A stretch of 39,586 bases of DNA from a virus, in IMG/VR virus record IMGVR_UViG_3300013138_000004, positions 1 to 39,586 of that record; one strand, written 5' to 3'. This document shows positions 1-7,879 of this stretch, one piece after another. The notes below the pieces were generated by a model, which made no database searches, was not told where the DNA came from, and worked only from the letters and a program-made list of their open reading frames with translations. The first letter of the stretch is position 1. Every line of letters begins with the position of its first letter. The translations under genes and the position numbers were made by a program.

Positions 1-123
1 GTAGGGGAGTAAAACCTAATCAGGCTAATAAGAGATTTCCCAAGAGTGTGTTTAATTTTGATAGTTGACAAAAAATAATTAGTTGTTGGAAAATAATAAC
101 CATGATAGGAATAACGGAAAAAA
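1..123. repeat. Terminal direct repeat, left copy (circular-assembly overlap)
   Basis: Bases 1-123 are identical to 39464-39586. The repeat runs from the intergenic DNA after the capsid gene into the first codons of the gene at 102. This is what an assembler leaves when it walks round a circular or terminally redundant genome. It is not a typical phage direct terminal repeat, because it cuts into a reading frame and has a round k-mer-like length. The unit genome is therefore 39,463 bp. Confidence 0.93.
65..94 (+). promoter_or_regulatory. Late promoter (TTGACAAAAAA type) for the gene at 102
   Basis: The -35 TTGACA is at 65-70, followed by an A-run. At an 18-bp spacing there is GAAAAT at 89-94, which keeps the A at position 2 and T at position 6 of the -10 hexamer. 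The ATG at 102 starts 7 nt after the -10 and has no Shine-Dalgarno sequence, so the transcript should be leaderless or nearly so. Confidence 0.6.
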
Positions 124-653
124 CAAAATTAGTCGGATGGACAGAATTGCAACTTAGAGATAAGAATGGCAATATAAAACCATTATTCAAAGTTAATTCA
201 ATTTGGAAATTCTTCAAGAAACATTTTAATTTAGATTTAGCAATTCCACTCCTTTTTGGAAACTATACCACGAAAGCAATTAAGTTAAATACTATCACTA
301 CAAAAGGAAAGCAAATTACAGCAAAGCAATTAAACGGAGTGTCAACTGCACCTGTTACAGCAATCGCATTAGGAATTGGTTCTCCTTCTGCGACAGCATT
401 AGGGTCTGAAGTTGTAAGTGCTGGAGGAGAAAGAGGAGCTGCATCTTGCACAAATGAAACCACAACTTTAACTGGAGATACAGCCAGATGGGTAAAAACA
501 TTCACATTTACTGGTTCTTTAGCTCTTACAGAAGCAGGATTATTTGATAACAATACTTCTGGCGGTAATATGCTCGCTTCCCAATCATTTTCAGCAGTTA
601 ATGTTGTTGATACTGATACCCTCGCAGTAACTTGGAATATAAAAGTAGCCTAA
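102..653 (+). CDS. Virion appendage/tail-associated protein
   Basis: This 183-aa protein lies directly downstream of the capsid gene on the circle and opens the appendage gene block. The N-terminal half is mixed basic and hydrophobic. Residues about 75-183 are rich in Thr, Ala, Gly and Val with alternating polar and hydrophobic residues, as in a beta-sandwich (for example residues around GSLALTEAGLFDN). That composition suits a tail-fibre tip, head decoration or receptor-contact protein. The ATG is placed by its own upstream promoter; there is no Shine-Dalgarno sequence. No precise family is recognised, and the virion assignment rests on composition and position. Confidence 0.6.
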   Translation: MIGITEKTKLVGWTELQLRDKNGNIKPLFKVNSIWKFFKKHFNLDLAIPLLFGNYTTKAIKLNTITTKGKQITAKQLNGVSTAPVTAIALGIGSPSATALGSEVVSAGGERGAASCTNETTTLTGDTARWVKTFTFTGSLALTEAGLFDNNTSGGNMLASQSFSAVNVVDTDTLAVTWNIKVA

Positions 654-662
654 CTTCTTTAG

Positions 663-692
663 TTGACAAAAAACCTTAATTCCTGATTAAAT
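663..692 (+). promoter_or_regulatory. Late promoter for the gene at 703
   Basis: TTGACA at 663-668 is followed by the A-run and, after 18 bp, TTAAAT at 687-692. The ATG at 703 lies 10 nt beyond the -10 and lacks a Shine-Dalgarno sequence, so the predicted leader is only a few nucleotides. Confidence 0.6.
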
Positions 693-702
693 CTTACTTA
701 TT

Positions 703-939
703 ATGAAAGTTAAGAGTAATAGGGAAATTGCCATTGAGTTTAGAAATACTATTGCTTATAGAATTTTTGAACAAAAAGCCAATATTACTTATTGGAAAAA
801 AATAATTAGACAATCAAAAACTAATTCTCCTGAAATTGTGGGAGCTTTCAAGAGCAAAAACATAAACGAAGAAAACCTATTAAAAGATGGGATATTTTTG
901 AAATGTATTGATGAAATGATTAAGAAAGGAGAATGTTAG
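703..939 (+). CDS. Small protein of unknown function
   Basis: This 78-aa, Lys/Ile-rich, probably all-helical protein has no recognised motif. It follows its own late promoter and overlaps the start region of the glycine-rich protein: its last codons carry the AAAGGAG that serves the next gene, so translation of the two is probably coupled. Its place among late genes suggests a minor virion or assembly protein. Function is unknown. Confidence 0.6.
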   Translation: MKVKSNREIAIEFRNTIAYRIFEQKANITYWKKIIRQSKTNSPEIVGAFKSKNINEENLLKDGIFLKCIDEMIKKGEC

Positions 940-941
940 AT

Positions 942-2312
942 ATGACAGGATGGGCTTTAGTTGTCGCTGGAGGAGGAGCAGGGGGAGGAAATGAATGGAA
1001 TCATGGTGCTGGAGGAGGAGCAGGGGGATTCATCGAAGATACAACTCATACATTAACCGCAGGAACATATACTGTAACAGTTGGAATTGGAGGAACAGGA
1101 AATTCCGCAGGTAAAGGCGGAAATGGTGGGGATTCAGTCTTTGACAACATGACCGCAAAGGGTGGTGGAGGTGGAGGACACGGCCCAAATTCAGATAATC
1201 CAGGAAACGATGGGGGGTCAGGTGGGGGAGGAGCGGGTCGCTATGGAAATGGCCCAGGAGGTTCAGCATTAGAGGGAACTAAAAATGGTGGAACCTATTA
1301 TGGAAACGCTGGAGGAAATTGTCTTAATAGCGGGGGTGCATATGGGTCGGGTGGCGGTGGAGGGGCAGGAGGCGCAGGGTCAAATGCGCCATCAGGCGAC
1401 AATGGGGGAAATGGAGGAGCAGGAAAGGCATCGTCAATTACAGGGTCATCTGTTTATTATTCAGCAGGAGGAGGGGGAGGAACTTATGCTGGAAATACGC
1501 CAGGTTCAGGGGGTAGTAGTATTGGAGGGAACGGAACAAATAATGTAGGTCAAAATGCTTCTGCAAATACAGGTTCGGGTGGAGGAGGTTCAGGTTCAAC
1601 AGACGCAGACCATGATGCTCATGCAGGAGGGAATGGTTCGGATGGAGTTGTTATTATTAGGTATCTAACTTCAGAATGGGGAACTTGCACAGGAGGAACT
1701 AAAACAACAGACGGAAGTTATACTGTTCACAAATTTACTTCAAGTGGTAATTTGGTAATGGTAGCTCTTGCTGTTGCACCAACAGTTACTTCAAGTGCAG
1801 TTACGGATAAAACTTCAAATTCAGCAATTGGACATGGAAATGTATCGGCAGATGGAGGAGCAACAGTTACCGAAAAAGGAATTGTCTGGGGAACTTCGGC
1901 GAATCCAACAACTGCAAATAATAAGATTACGGATGGAAGTGGAACAGGGGTAATTTCGGCTGCGATTACAGGACTTTCTCCAAATACCACTTATCACGCA
2001 AGGGCTTATGCCATAAATGAAGCTGGAACTGCTTATGGAGCAGATGAGGAATTTTTAACACAGGAATGTTTAATTCGGGGAACTGTTACTTCAGGGGGAG
2101 TTGGGGTTGAAAATGCAAAAGTTACTTTAATTCAAGAAGATACGGATGCTGTAGTTGCTCATGCACATACAGATGTAGGTGGAGATTATGTATTTACTGG
2201 TTTGAATATTACTAAAAAATATCATTGTGTTTGTGAATATGATGATGACCCTAATTTCTATAATGCCAAATCCTTGCCTTTTCTTGTTCCGATTGAGGAA
2301 ACTTTGACTTAA
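942..2312 (+). CDS. Glycine-rich appendage protein with FnIII and carboxypeptidase-regulatory-like domains
   Basis: The ATG at 942 is preferred over the in-frame ATG at 933 because AAAGGAG at 925-931 lies 10 nt from 942 but only 1-2 nt from 933. Counted from 942, residues about 5-240 are a glycine-rich domain with many GGGG/GAGG clusters, like the Gly-rich domains of phage fibre and head-appendage proteins. Residues about 272-372 look like a fibronectin type III or Ig-like domain (ITGLSPNTTYHARAYAINE). The C-terminal roughly 80 residues look like a carboxypeptidase-regulatory or CNA-B-like domain (GVENAKVTL, GDYVFTGL). Such modular surface proteins bind carbohydrate or cells. It is most likely a tail fibre or capsid-surface adhesin. 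Confidence 0.75.
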   Translation: MTGWALVVAGGGAGGGNEWNHGAGGGAGGFIEDTTHTLTAGTYTVTVGIGGTGNSAGKGGNGGDSVFDNMTAKGGGGGGHGPNSDNPGNDGGSGGGGAGRYGNGPGGSALEGTKNGGTYYGNAGGNCLNSGGAYGSGGGGGAGGAGSNAPSGDNGGNGGAGKASSITGSSVYYSAGGGGGTYAGNTPGSGGSSIGGNGTNNVGQNASANTGSGGGGSGSTDADHDAHAGGNGSDGVVIIRYLTSEWGTCTGGTKTTDGSYTVHKFTSSGNLVMVALAVAPTVTSSAVTDKTSNSAIGHGNVSADGGATVTEKGIVWGTSANPTTANNKITDGSGTGVISAAITGLSPNTTYHARAYAINEAGTAYGADEEFLTQECLIRGTVTSGGVGVENAKVTLIQEDTDAVVAHAHTDVGGDYVFTGLNITKKYHCVCEYDDDPNFYNAKSLPFLVPIEETLT

Positions 2313-2329
2313 TATGAAAGGAGAAATAC

Positions 2330-3151
2330 ATGGCATACACACCACCAGCAGGAGATAACGCAGATTTCATTTTAGAATCATATTCTATTCCATTAGGGGA
2401 TGAAGCTGATTTCAGTTTCTCAAATGCTTTTACTAAAGTCTTTGATGAAACATTAACTTTATCAGAAACAATAAAGAAAGCCTCGTCTATTTTCTTTACT
2501 GAATTGATGTCTCTTTCAGAAGTTTTCTTAAAAGGTAGGGCGGTATTTCTTAATTTTATAGAAAACCTTGATTTATCTGAAGTCTTTACTAGAGCATTTA
2601 CAAAAAGTTATTCCGAAATAGTTACACTTTCTGAAGCAGTTAGAAAGGCAATAACAAGAATCTTTACAGAATTAGGGATTACTCTTTCTGATACTTTTGT
2701 TCATGGGAGGTCATTGATAAAATCTTTTGCCGATTTGGTTACTCTTTCAGAAGATTTTATAAAGAGAAAAGGGATTACATGGATATTTACTGAAACAGTA
2801 ACTTTATCGGAAACTTTTGCAAAAGGCGTGGTTTTAATTTTTGCAGATATAATTACTTTAACTGAAAATATTTCTAGGGCATTTACTAAAAGAATTTCTG
2901 AAACATTTACCTTGGTTGAGAGTTTTGCTAAAAATTGGATACGAAATAGAATTTTTAGCGAGACTATTACTCTTACTGAATCTTTTACCAAAGGTTTCGG
3001 GAGATATTTCTCCGAGACCTTAAATTTGACGGATATTATGACTAGAGTAATGACATATATCAGGAGACCCAAGAATTTTGTTACCAGATTATTGAAGTCA
3101 ATGATGTCAACCTTGAATCAAAAACCTAAATCTTCCAGTAAACTTCCATAA
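2330..3151 (+). CDS. Repeat protein, 11 copies of a TLSE-type motif; probable fibre shaft
   Basis: A good Shine-Dalgarno (GAAAGGAG) precedes the ATG. The 273-aa protein is almost entirely a tandem repeat of about 20-24 residues with the core pattern (F/Y)-(S/T)-E-T-x-T-L-S-E-x-F-x-(K/R). Eleven copies can be counted between residues about 38 and 245, and the last (SETLNLTDIM) is degenerate. The tail is basic (RRPKNFVTRLLKS). The regular spacing of Phe, Leu and Glu suggests a solenoid or trimeric fibrous rod. Its position between two appendage or connector genes supports a virion fibre. No signal peptide or membrane segment is seen. Confidence 0.65.
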   Translation: MAYTPPAGDNADFILESYSIPLGDEADFSFSNAFTKVFDETLTLSETIKKASSIFFTELMSLSEVFLKGRAVFLNFIENLDLSEVFTRAFTKSYSEIVTLSEAVRKAITRIFTELGITLSDTFVHGRSLIKSFADLVTLSEDFIKRKGITWIFTETVTLSETFAKGVVLIFADIITLTENISRAFTKRISETFTLVESFAKNWIRNRIFSETITLTESFTKGFGRYFSETLNLTDIMTRVMTYIRRPKNFVTRLLKSMMSTLNQKPKSSSKLP

Positions 3152-3157
3152 CAATTA

Positions 3158-3187
3158 TTGACAAAAAACAATCAATCATGTCAAGAT
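3158..3187 (+). promoter_or_regulatory. Late promoter for the gene at 3194
   Basis: TTGACA is at 3158-3163 with the A-run. At 18 bp the hexamer is CAAGAT (3182-3187); a GATATT lies at 3185-3190 with a longer spacing. The ATG at 3194 follows within 6 nt and has no Shine-Dalgarno sequence. The TTG of this -35 is in frame with the gene and could be miscalled as its start codon. Confidence 0.6.
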
Positions 3188-3193
3188 ATTTTT

Positions 3194-4069
3194 ATGTCAG
3201 TCATTAAATTATATTCAGATAACCCAGATAACGGAATTGATTCTTTTGATAAGATAAGATTCTATGAAGCTACAGACAATGATGGCACTGGTGCTACCTT
3301 GATTGCTACTGTGGCTATAAATATAGCCAATGTCAATCCCATTGACCCTGGATTTACTTCTACTCCATACACTTCTGGTTCAACTACTAAATATTATGCT
3401 TCTACTTGGTATAACTCCATAACTGGAGCAGAGACAGACAAATCAGATTGGATTTTAGGTGGAACTGACAGATGGGATACCATGTTCAGACTTTTGATGA
3501 AAGATACTGCAAAAACAGTTTGGGCTGATGCGGATTTAGCTGAATTTAAGAGAAATGCAATCGAGGCACTTTATCCTGAATTTTTCTACGAATCGATTGA
3601 TACTTCATTGACTGTTGTAAATAACTCAACTACCAAAACAAAGTCATATTCACTGCCTTTAGGCATATTTAATATCTCAGAAGTTGGTGTTGGAAATCCA
3701 AATGATGAAGATAATTACCCTTTTGGAATAGTTGTGGCAAGTAATTGGAATATAGAACAAAATAAATTAGTTTTTGGTTCTTTATCTGATTTAACTGATG
3801 GATACCCGATTAGATTGATTTGTTCAAGAAAATATTATGATGTTGGTCAAGTTCCAGCTAGGTTAGATTCCCTGATTATGCTTCATTTGAGAAAATCTGC
3901 TTATATGCAAATGGTCGATGATTACCCAAGATTCCTTAATTGGTCAAGGCTTCAAAAAGGAACTAGAGTTACTTTTGAAGGTCTTAAATTATTAGTTAAT
4001 CAGTATGACAATATGTTCCAAAAAGAAAAAGACAGAATTAAAGATATGGAGAGGAGTACGAGACTTTAA
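3194..4069 (+). CDS. Head-tail connector-like virion protein
   Basis: The 291-aa protein starts at ATG 3194; the in-frame TTG at 3158 is the -35 of the promoter. The N-terminal 75 residues are a beta-rich Ig/FnIII-like module (IRFYEATDNDGTGATLIATV ... KYYASTWYNSITGAETDKS). It is followed by an alpha-helical part with a block around ALYPEFFYESIDTSL and a C-terminal helical segment. The helical core resembles head-completion or adaptor proteins that sit under the portal, and the extra N-terminal domain would face outward. The stop overlaps the ATG of the next gene (4069). The connector role is inferred. Confidence 0.5.
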   Translation: MSVIKLYSDNPDNGIDSFDKIRFYEATDNDGTGATLIATVAINIANVNPIDPGFTSTPYTSGSTTKYYASTWYNSITGAETDKSDWILGGTDRWDTMFRLLMKDTAKTVWADADLAEFKRNAIEALYPEFFYESIDTSLTVVNNSTTKTKSYSLPLGIFNISEVGVGNPNDEDNYPFGIVVASNWNIEQNKLVFGSLSDLTDGYPIRLICSRKYYDVGQVPARLDSLIMLHLRKSAYMQMVDDYPRFLNWSRLQKGTRVTFEGLKLLVNQYDNMFQKEKDRIKDMERSTRL

Positions 4070-4350
4070 TGCAAGATAGAAACGAAACTGGAATTATTAA
4101 AAGAATTCTAAAAAATGAGATAGCAGAATCGATTGCAATTATTGGAGGGGTATGGGTTTTTGTTCAACTTATAATTCTTCCTCTAAATAATGTTATAAAT
4201 AAAGTTGACTATATGGAGAAAAATCATTTAGCACATATTGAAGCCAATATTGTTCAGCTTCAACAGGATATGAAACTTAATACAGCAGACCATACCGAAA
4301 TTAAAGAAAGATTGGGAGAAATACTCGGAGAACTTAAAGGATTAAAATAA
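4069..4350 (+). CDS. Small membrane protein with coiled coil (possible holin or lysis accessory)
   Basis: The 93-aa protein starts on the last base of the preceding stop codon, so translation is coupled. Residues about 19-40 form one hydrophobic transmembrane helix (SIAIIGGVWVFVQLIILPL). Residues 45-93 form a charged amphipathic coiled coil. It lies directly before the GH25 endolysin, the usual place for a holin or a phage haemolysin XhlA-like protein, though XhlA normally has the coiled coil first. It probably acts in the host inner membrane at lysis. Confidence 0.5.
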   Translation: MQDRNETGIIKRILKNEIAESIAIIGGVWVFVQLIILPLNNVINKVDYMEKNHLAHIEANIVQLQQDMKLNTADHTEIKERLGEILGELKGLK

Positions 4351-4351
4351 T

Positions 4352-5125
4352 ATGATAGTTGGAAATGATGTCTCAGAATATCAGGGAAAAATAGATTGGG
4401 ATACCTATAAAAAGAATTCCAATTTTGTAATTATTAGAGCTACTATTGGAACTGCAAGAGTGGATAATGAATTTTTCCGCAATAGGGATGAAGCTCGCAG
4501 GGTTGGACTTCCACTTGGCTTTTACCATTATTCCTATCCTCAATATAATACTCCTGAAGCAGAAGCAGATTATGTAGCCAAGCAATTAGCAGATATTCGG
4601 GATGGGGAATTGATTTGTCTGGATTTTGAAGAACAATGGAATAATCCAGTTGATTTCTGTAAACGATTCTTGGATAGACTTTCTTCGCTGTTAAATGGGT
4701 ATAAGCCATTGATTTATCTCAATCAGAGCCAAACATCTGGTTTTGACTGGAAACCGCTTGTAGTGGCATCCTACGGATTATGGTTGGCATCTTATACTTA
4801 TGACCCAAATAAAAATCCTGGCAATACTGGTGCATGGAAATTTATGGCGATGCAACAATGGACTAATCAGCAACTTGTCTCTGGAATTGTCGGTAAAGTT
4901 GACGGAGATTGTTTTTTTGGGGATGTAACCACTTTCAAAAAATATGGATATAAAAAACCCATTCCAATTGACCCTTGTGCCACCCAAAATACCAAAATAA
5001 TTGAGTTGACAACTGAAAACAAAAGGTTGACAACCGAGTTGACAACTACAAAAGGTTTGTTGACAACCGCACAAGGAAAATTACAAAAAATTATTGATTA
5101 TATTAAATCACTGACAAATGGATAA
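4352..5125 (+). CDS. GH25 endolysin (N-acetylmuramidase)
   Basis: This 257-aa enzyme is predicted to cleave the MurNAc-GlcNAc bond of peptidoglycan. Residues 1-200 match the Chalaropsis-type lysozyme fold: DVSEYQG at 6-12 with Asp6, and LDFEE at 90-94 carrying the catalytic Asp91/Glu93 pair. A GFYHY strand is at 56-60 and MQQWTN near 167-172. Residues 213-257 are a Leu/Thr heptad coiled-coil tail (ELTTENKRLTTELTT) rather than a known cell-wall-binding repeat, so it may mediate oligomerisation. No signal peptide is present, so export would need a holin. It is flanked by coiled-coil and membrane proteins typical of a lysis cassette. Confidence 0.9.
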   Translation: MIVGNDVSEYQGKIDWDTYKKNSNFVIIRATIGTARVDNEFFRNRDEARRVGLPLGFYHYSYPQYNTPEAEADYVAKQLADIRDGELICLDFEEQWNNPVDFCKRFLDRLSSLLNGYKPLIYLNQSQTSGFDWKPLVVASYGLWLASYTYDPNKNPGNTGAWKFMAMQQWTNQQLVSGIVGKVDGDCFFGDVTTFKKYGYKKPIPIDPCATQNTKIIELTTENKRLTTELTTTKGLLTTAQGKLQKIIDYIKSLTNG

Positions 5126-5492
5126 AAAGATTGAAGATTTAGTTAAAAGAGTTATCAATGATGATTTAATGTTATTGGTAACAGATGTAATTAAAGCTTG
5201 CATACTCCCAATTTATAAACTGGTTGAGCAAATTCAAACTACTTTTTCTCTGATGTCAAAACAAGTAAATGATGACAGGCAAGACATTGCAGATATTAAA
5301 ACAAATCAAGCAACAATAATTGCACAGCAAAAAGTTATCATTGATGCCTTAAATCACAGAGAAACAAAAATGGTGGAAGCTGTAAAAGAAGCAACAAAGA
5401 AAATCCCTCAGAATGTCGAAACAGCAGTTGGTCAGGTTATTCAAAAAAAACCATTTATGAAAAGAATGTTGGATAATTTTCAAAAAAGATGA
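5118..5492 (+). CDS. Coiled-coil protein of the lysis cassette, function unknown
   Basis: The 124-aa protein starts inside the end of the endolysin gene. Residues 15-35 are moderately hydrophobic (LMLLVTDVIKACILPIYKLV). Residues 36-95 are a long, Gln/Asp/Ile-rich coiled coil, and the tail is basic. It may be membrane-associated and could cooperate with the neighbouring lysis proteins. No family is recognised. Confidence 0.55.
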   Translation: MDKKIEDLVKRVINDDLMLLVTDVIKACILPIYKLVEQIQTTFSLMSKQVNDDRQDIADIKTNQATIIAQQKVIIDALNHRETKMVEAVKEATKKIPQNVETAVGQVIQKKPFMKRMLDNFQKR

Positions 5493-5538
5493 GTTTTACT
5501 GGAAAAAGATATTTTGACAGGAAGGAGGCGAAAAAAAA

Positions 5539-5721
5539 ATGTCAGAACTTTTAAGCAGAAAGTTTATTGGATTTATTCTTATATCTATCATGTTTTTCGT
5601 ACTTGTTTGCATAAATAAAATAACAGGTGCGGAATTTGTTTCTTTTACAACTTTGAATTTAGGAATTTATTGCGGAGCTAATGTAGTTCAGAAAGCAACC
5701 GAAAAAGAAGAAGTAAAATGA
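5539..5721 (+). CDS. Small membrane protein, holin candidate
   Basis: The 60-aa protein has a very strong Shine-Dalgarno (GGAAGGAGG at 5520-5528). A first hydrophobic helix spans about 8-28 (FIGFILISIMFFVLVCI) and a second weaker one about 33-50 (FTTLNLGIYCGANVV), with a charged C-terminus (KATEKEEVK). Size, charge pattern and position just after the endolysin suit a class II holin, but no sequence motif proves it. Its stop overlaps the next ATG. Confidence 0.55.
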   Translation: MSELLSRKFIGFILISIMFFVLVCINKITGAEFVSFTTLNLGIYCGANVVQKATEKEEVK

Positions 5722-5933
5722 AAGAAAGATTAACAAATTTCCAAATGAGCTTCCAGACAAAGAGTGGGAAGTTTTTTATTTCTGAAAATCCCACTGGTCA
5801 GGAAACTATCTTCATGCTTCCTCATTATTCGGATAAAGGTAGTCATTTAGCAAGGTCTCAATTCCATAAAGCGTGTAAGAAAACAGGACTTCCAAAGGGA
5901 ATTATCTCTTTGACAAAAAATCCTCTTGTGTAA
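5718..5933 (+). CDS. Small protein of unknown function
   Basis: The 71-aa protein is coupled to the preceding gene by an ATGA overlap. It is polar with scattered aromatics and no membrane segment. Its last codons (SLTKNPLV) contain the TTGACAAAAAA promoter of the next gene, so promoter and coding sequence share DNA here. Function is unknown; the context is between lysis and tail genes. Confidence 0.5.
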   Translation: MKERLTNFQMSFQTKSGKFFISENPTGQETIFMLPHYSDKGSHLARSQFHKACKKTGLPKGIISLTKNPLV

Positions 5934-5939
5934 TACAGT
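5910..5939 (+). promoter_or_regulatory. Late promoter for the Dit-like gene, inside the preceding gene's end
   Basis: TTGACA at 5910-5915 with the A-run lies in the last codons of the 5718 gene. After 18 bp the hexamer is TACAGT (5934-5939). The ATG at 5948 is 8 nt further and lacks a Shine-Dalgarno sequence. Confidence 0.55.
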
Positions 5940-5947
5940 CTTTGTGT

Positions 5948-6784
5948 ATGTCTGAATTTTCAAAAACTGTCTATAATTTTAATAGTCGCATTAAATTGAA
6001 CGATGAAACAACCGACCCGACGGAGATTATTTTAGTTGATTCACAAGCTCTCCTTGATACAATTTCCAATAATGTTGAGGATGAAATGCCAACTGAACCT
6101 GGAATCGTTGATTATGGAATAAAAGCCAGTAAGGGTGTTTTTGAAATTCCAGTTCTTTTATATGCCACAACCCAAGCAAAGATGGCAGAGTTAATTCAAA
6201 CTCTAAAATCAGCTCTTAATCCAGACTTGTTAGAGGCAGACCCAACTTACGGAGAGACAACTTCCTATCAGGGATACCATCCTTTCAAATGGACAGAAAC
6301 AGTCGGTTCAACTTCAAGGGATTTTCAGATTTTCCTTAAATCAATGGAAACTCCAGTTCTTGAACAGGATTCTTTGGCAGGGTTAATCAGGGAAGCAAAA
6401 CTTAAATTAAAAGCCAGAGACCCCAGAAAATACTTGCAGGGTCAAATTACTTTGGCTGGAGCTGGGACTGCTGTTAATGCTGGAACTTATCCGACCCCTG
6501 TTATCATCACTATTGTTGCAACTGGAGCAACTTCAACCTCACTTCAGATTGCTAATACAACTAGAAGTGAAATAATTTATGTAACCACAGCTTTATCGGC
6601 TGGACAAACTCTGGTAATTGATACTCTTAATCATTCCGTTAAATTAGATGGGGTCGAAAGGAGAGATTACATTTCTTCTGCTTCTAAATGGATGAAATTA
6701 TCAGCAGGAAATAATACAATAACCAAGACGAATGATTCAAATTGCACAATTACTACTAAATTTTACTCGGCATGGCCGTTATAA
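5948..6784 (+). CDS. Distal tail (Dit-like) protein
   Basis: The start is set at ATG 5948, just after the promoter; an upstream in-frame TTG at 5942 is unlikely. The 278-aa protein has the layout of siphophage Dit proteins: an N-terminal beta-rich ring domain (residues about 1-160, with a central stretch GVFEIPVLLYATTQAKMAEL), and a C-terminal beta-sandwich ending in the typical pattern of a gene-specific loop (KLDGVERRDYIS) followed by WMKLSAGNNTI and a final beta strand. Dit forms the hexameric hub joining tail tube and tip. The following Gp37-like gene and fibre agree with a tail-tip module. Confidence 0.7.
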   Translation: MSEFSKTVYNFNSRIKLNDETTDPTEIILVDSQALLDTISNNVEDEMPTEPGIVDYGIKASKGVFEIPVLLYATTQAKMAELIQTLKSALNPDLLEADPTYGETTSYQGYHPFKWTETVGSTSRDFQIFLKSMETPVLEQDSLAGLIREAKLKLKARDPRKYLQGQITLAGAGTAVNAGTYPTPVIITIVATGATSTSLQIANTTRSEIIYVTTALSAGQTLVIDTLNHSVKLDGVERRDYISSASKWMKLSAGNNTITKTNDSNCTITTKFYSAWPL

Positions 6785-6787
6785 AAT

Positions 6788-7879
6788 ATGGGGAATCAAC
6801 AACCAACCTACAATATAGTCCTCAAACTTCCTGATGGGAAGAAATATGAATTTAATCAGGCAACTGATTTTGAATACGATTCTTATGAGAATGATGTTGG
6901 CAGATGCAAGTTCTCAGTCCCATGGAATGACCCCAAGATAAATCTTGCCTTAGTGGATGATGCTAAATTTATCCAAATTCTTATTTATCGGGATAATGTC
7001 TTGGTCTGGCAGGGATTTGTCGCTTGCGTACAAGATGATTTAATTAAAACCACAGTTTATGGTTTATCTTTAATGGAATGTCTCAAATGGGATAGGGTTG
7101 GTTTCAATGTTACCTATACTGGAAAAAAGATTGGTTCTGAACTTCTTTCTCCGATTTGGGATTTATCTGATGCTAAAGCCAATTCTATTCTCGGAGATAT
7201 AATCAAAAAAGGAACAATAGAAAACCCATACGATACTGGCACGACTGATGAAAAATTAGTAACAAAAACTGTTATGGATGAAGATTATTTTACCTTGTGT
7301 CAAACCATGATGGCGATTGCTCGTTCCAACTCTCCTTCTGGTGCGTGGGAACAAAATACTGTTTTTGCAATTTCTTTAGATGAAGCAAGTCCCACTTTCT
7401 CTTTTTTAAGAAATGTCGGAGCAAATAAACCACAAGTAATTTTTGAATTGAATTCTGAGATAGCTTCTTTTACCCATACCAGAGATTACCGCTTTATCAG
7501 AAATGATGTTAAAGGACTGGCGGTTGTAACTGGCCCAAAAGTCTTAACTTCCACTCAAACTGATGGAGATTCTCAGGGTATTTATTATTTAAGACAACTA
7601 GGAACTGTTTTTGACCAATTAACCAGTCAGGGAGATTTAGATGAAGTAACCAAAGATACTTTGGCTGAAAGTAAAGAACCAACCGATGATTGGTATGTTT
7701 CTTTCGTCGCTGGACTTGCTCCTTTTTCTGGATATGTGATGGGGGACAATGTTAAGGTCAGAATAAATCATGGCAGAAATGTCTTAGATGACTTTTTCAG
7801 AGTAACTGGAATGGAAGTAATTGTAAATAATCAGGGTGGGGAAGTAACAAAACCCATTTTGAGAAAGGTAAGGGCATAA
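6788..7879 (+). CDS. Tail-tip protein, siphovirus Gp37-like
   Basis: The 363-aa protein directly follows the Dit-like gene. Its N-terminal 100 residues are beta-rich (YNIVLKLPDGKKYEF ... VLVWQGFVACVQDD) and resemble the first barrel of tail-associated baseplate hub proteins of the ReqiPepy6 Gp37-like family. Residues about 115-270 are an alpha/beta insertion, and the C-terminus returns to a barrel (GYVMGDNVKVRINHG ... FFRVTGMEVIV). It would close the tail tube and carry the fibre encoded next. Family assignment is by pattern only. Confidence 0.65.
   Translation: MGNQQPTYNIVLKLPDGKKYEFNQATDFEYDSYENDVGRCKFSVPWNDPKINLALVDDAKFIQILIYRDNVLVWQGFVACVQDDLIKTTVYGLSLMECLKWDRVGFNVTYTGKKIGSELLSPIWDLSDAKANSILGDIIKKGTIENPYDTGTTDEKLVTKTVMDEDYFTLCQTMMAIARSNSPSGAWEQNTVFAISLDEASPTFSFLRNVGANKPQVIFELNSEIASFTHTRDYRFIRNDVKGLAVVTGPKVLTSTQTDGDSQGIYYLRQLGTVFDQLTSQGDLDEVTKDTLAESKEPTDDWYVSFVAGLAPFSGYVMGDNVKVRINHGRNVLDDFFRVTGMEVIVNNQGGEVTKPILRKVRA

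Noticed and set aside
933-941. ATG at 933 as the start of the glycine-rich protein.
   Set aside because: Only 1-2 nt separate it from AAAGGAG; ATG 942 has the usual spacing.
1030-1548. Long shadow frames in the glycine-rich gene on both strands.
   Set aside because: GGA/GGT-rich DNA leaves other frames open; the products are low-complexity and lack ribosome sites.
5006-5067. Four TTGACAAC copies within the endolysin gene resembling the late -35 boxes.
   Set aside because: They are spaced by multiples of 3 (21, 12, 21), in frame, and encode a Leu-Thr-Thr heptad coiled coil. They lack a matching -10 at 17-18 bp and do not precede a gene at the usual distance.
5489-5554. A 21-codon frame (MSFTGKRYFDRKEAKKKCQN and one residue) that overlaps the stop of the 5118 gene.
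   Set aside because: Its end lies over the strong ribosome site and start of the holin candidate, it has no ribosome site of its own, and it resembles a chance frame.
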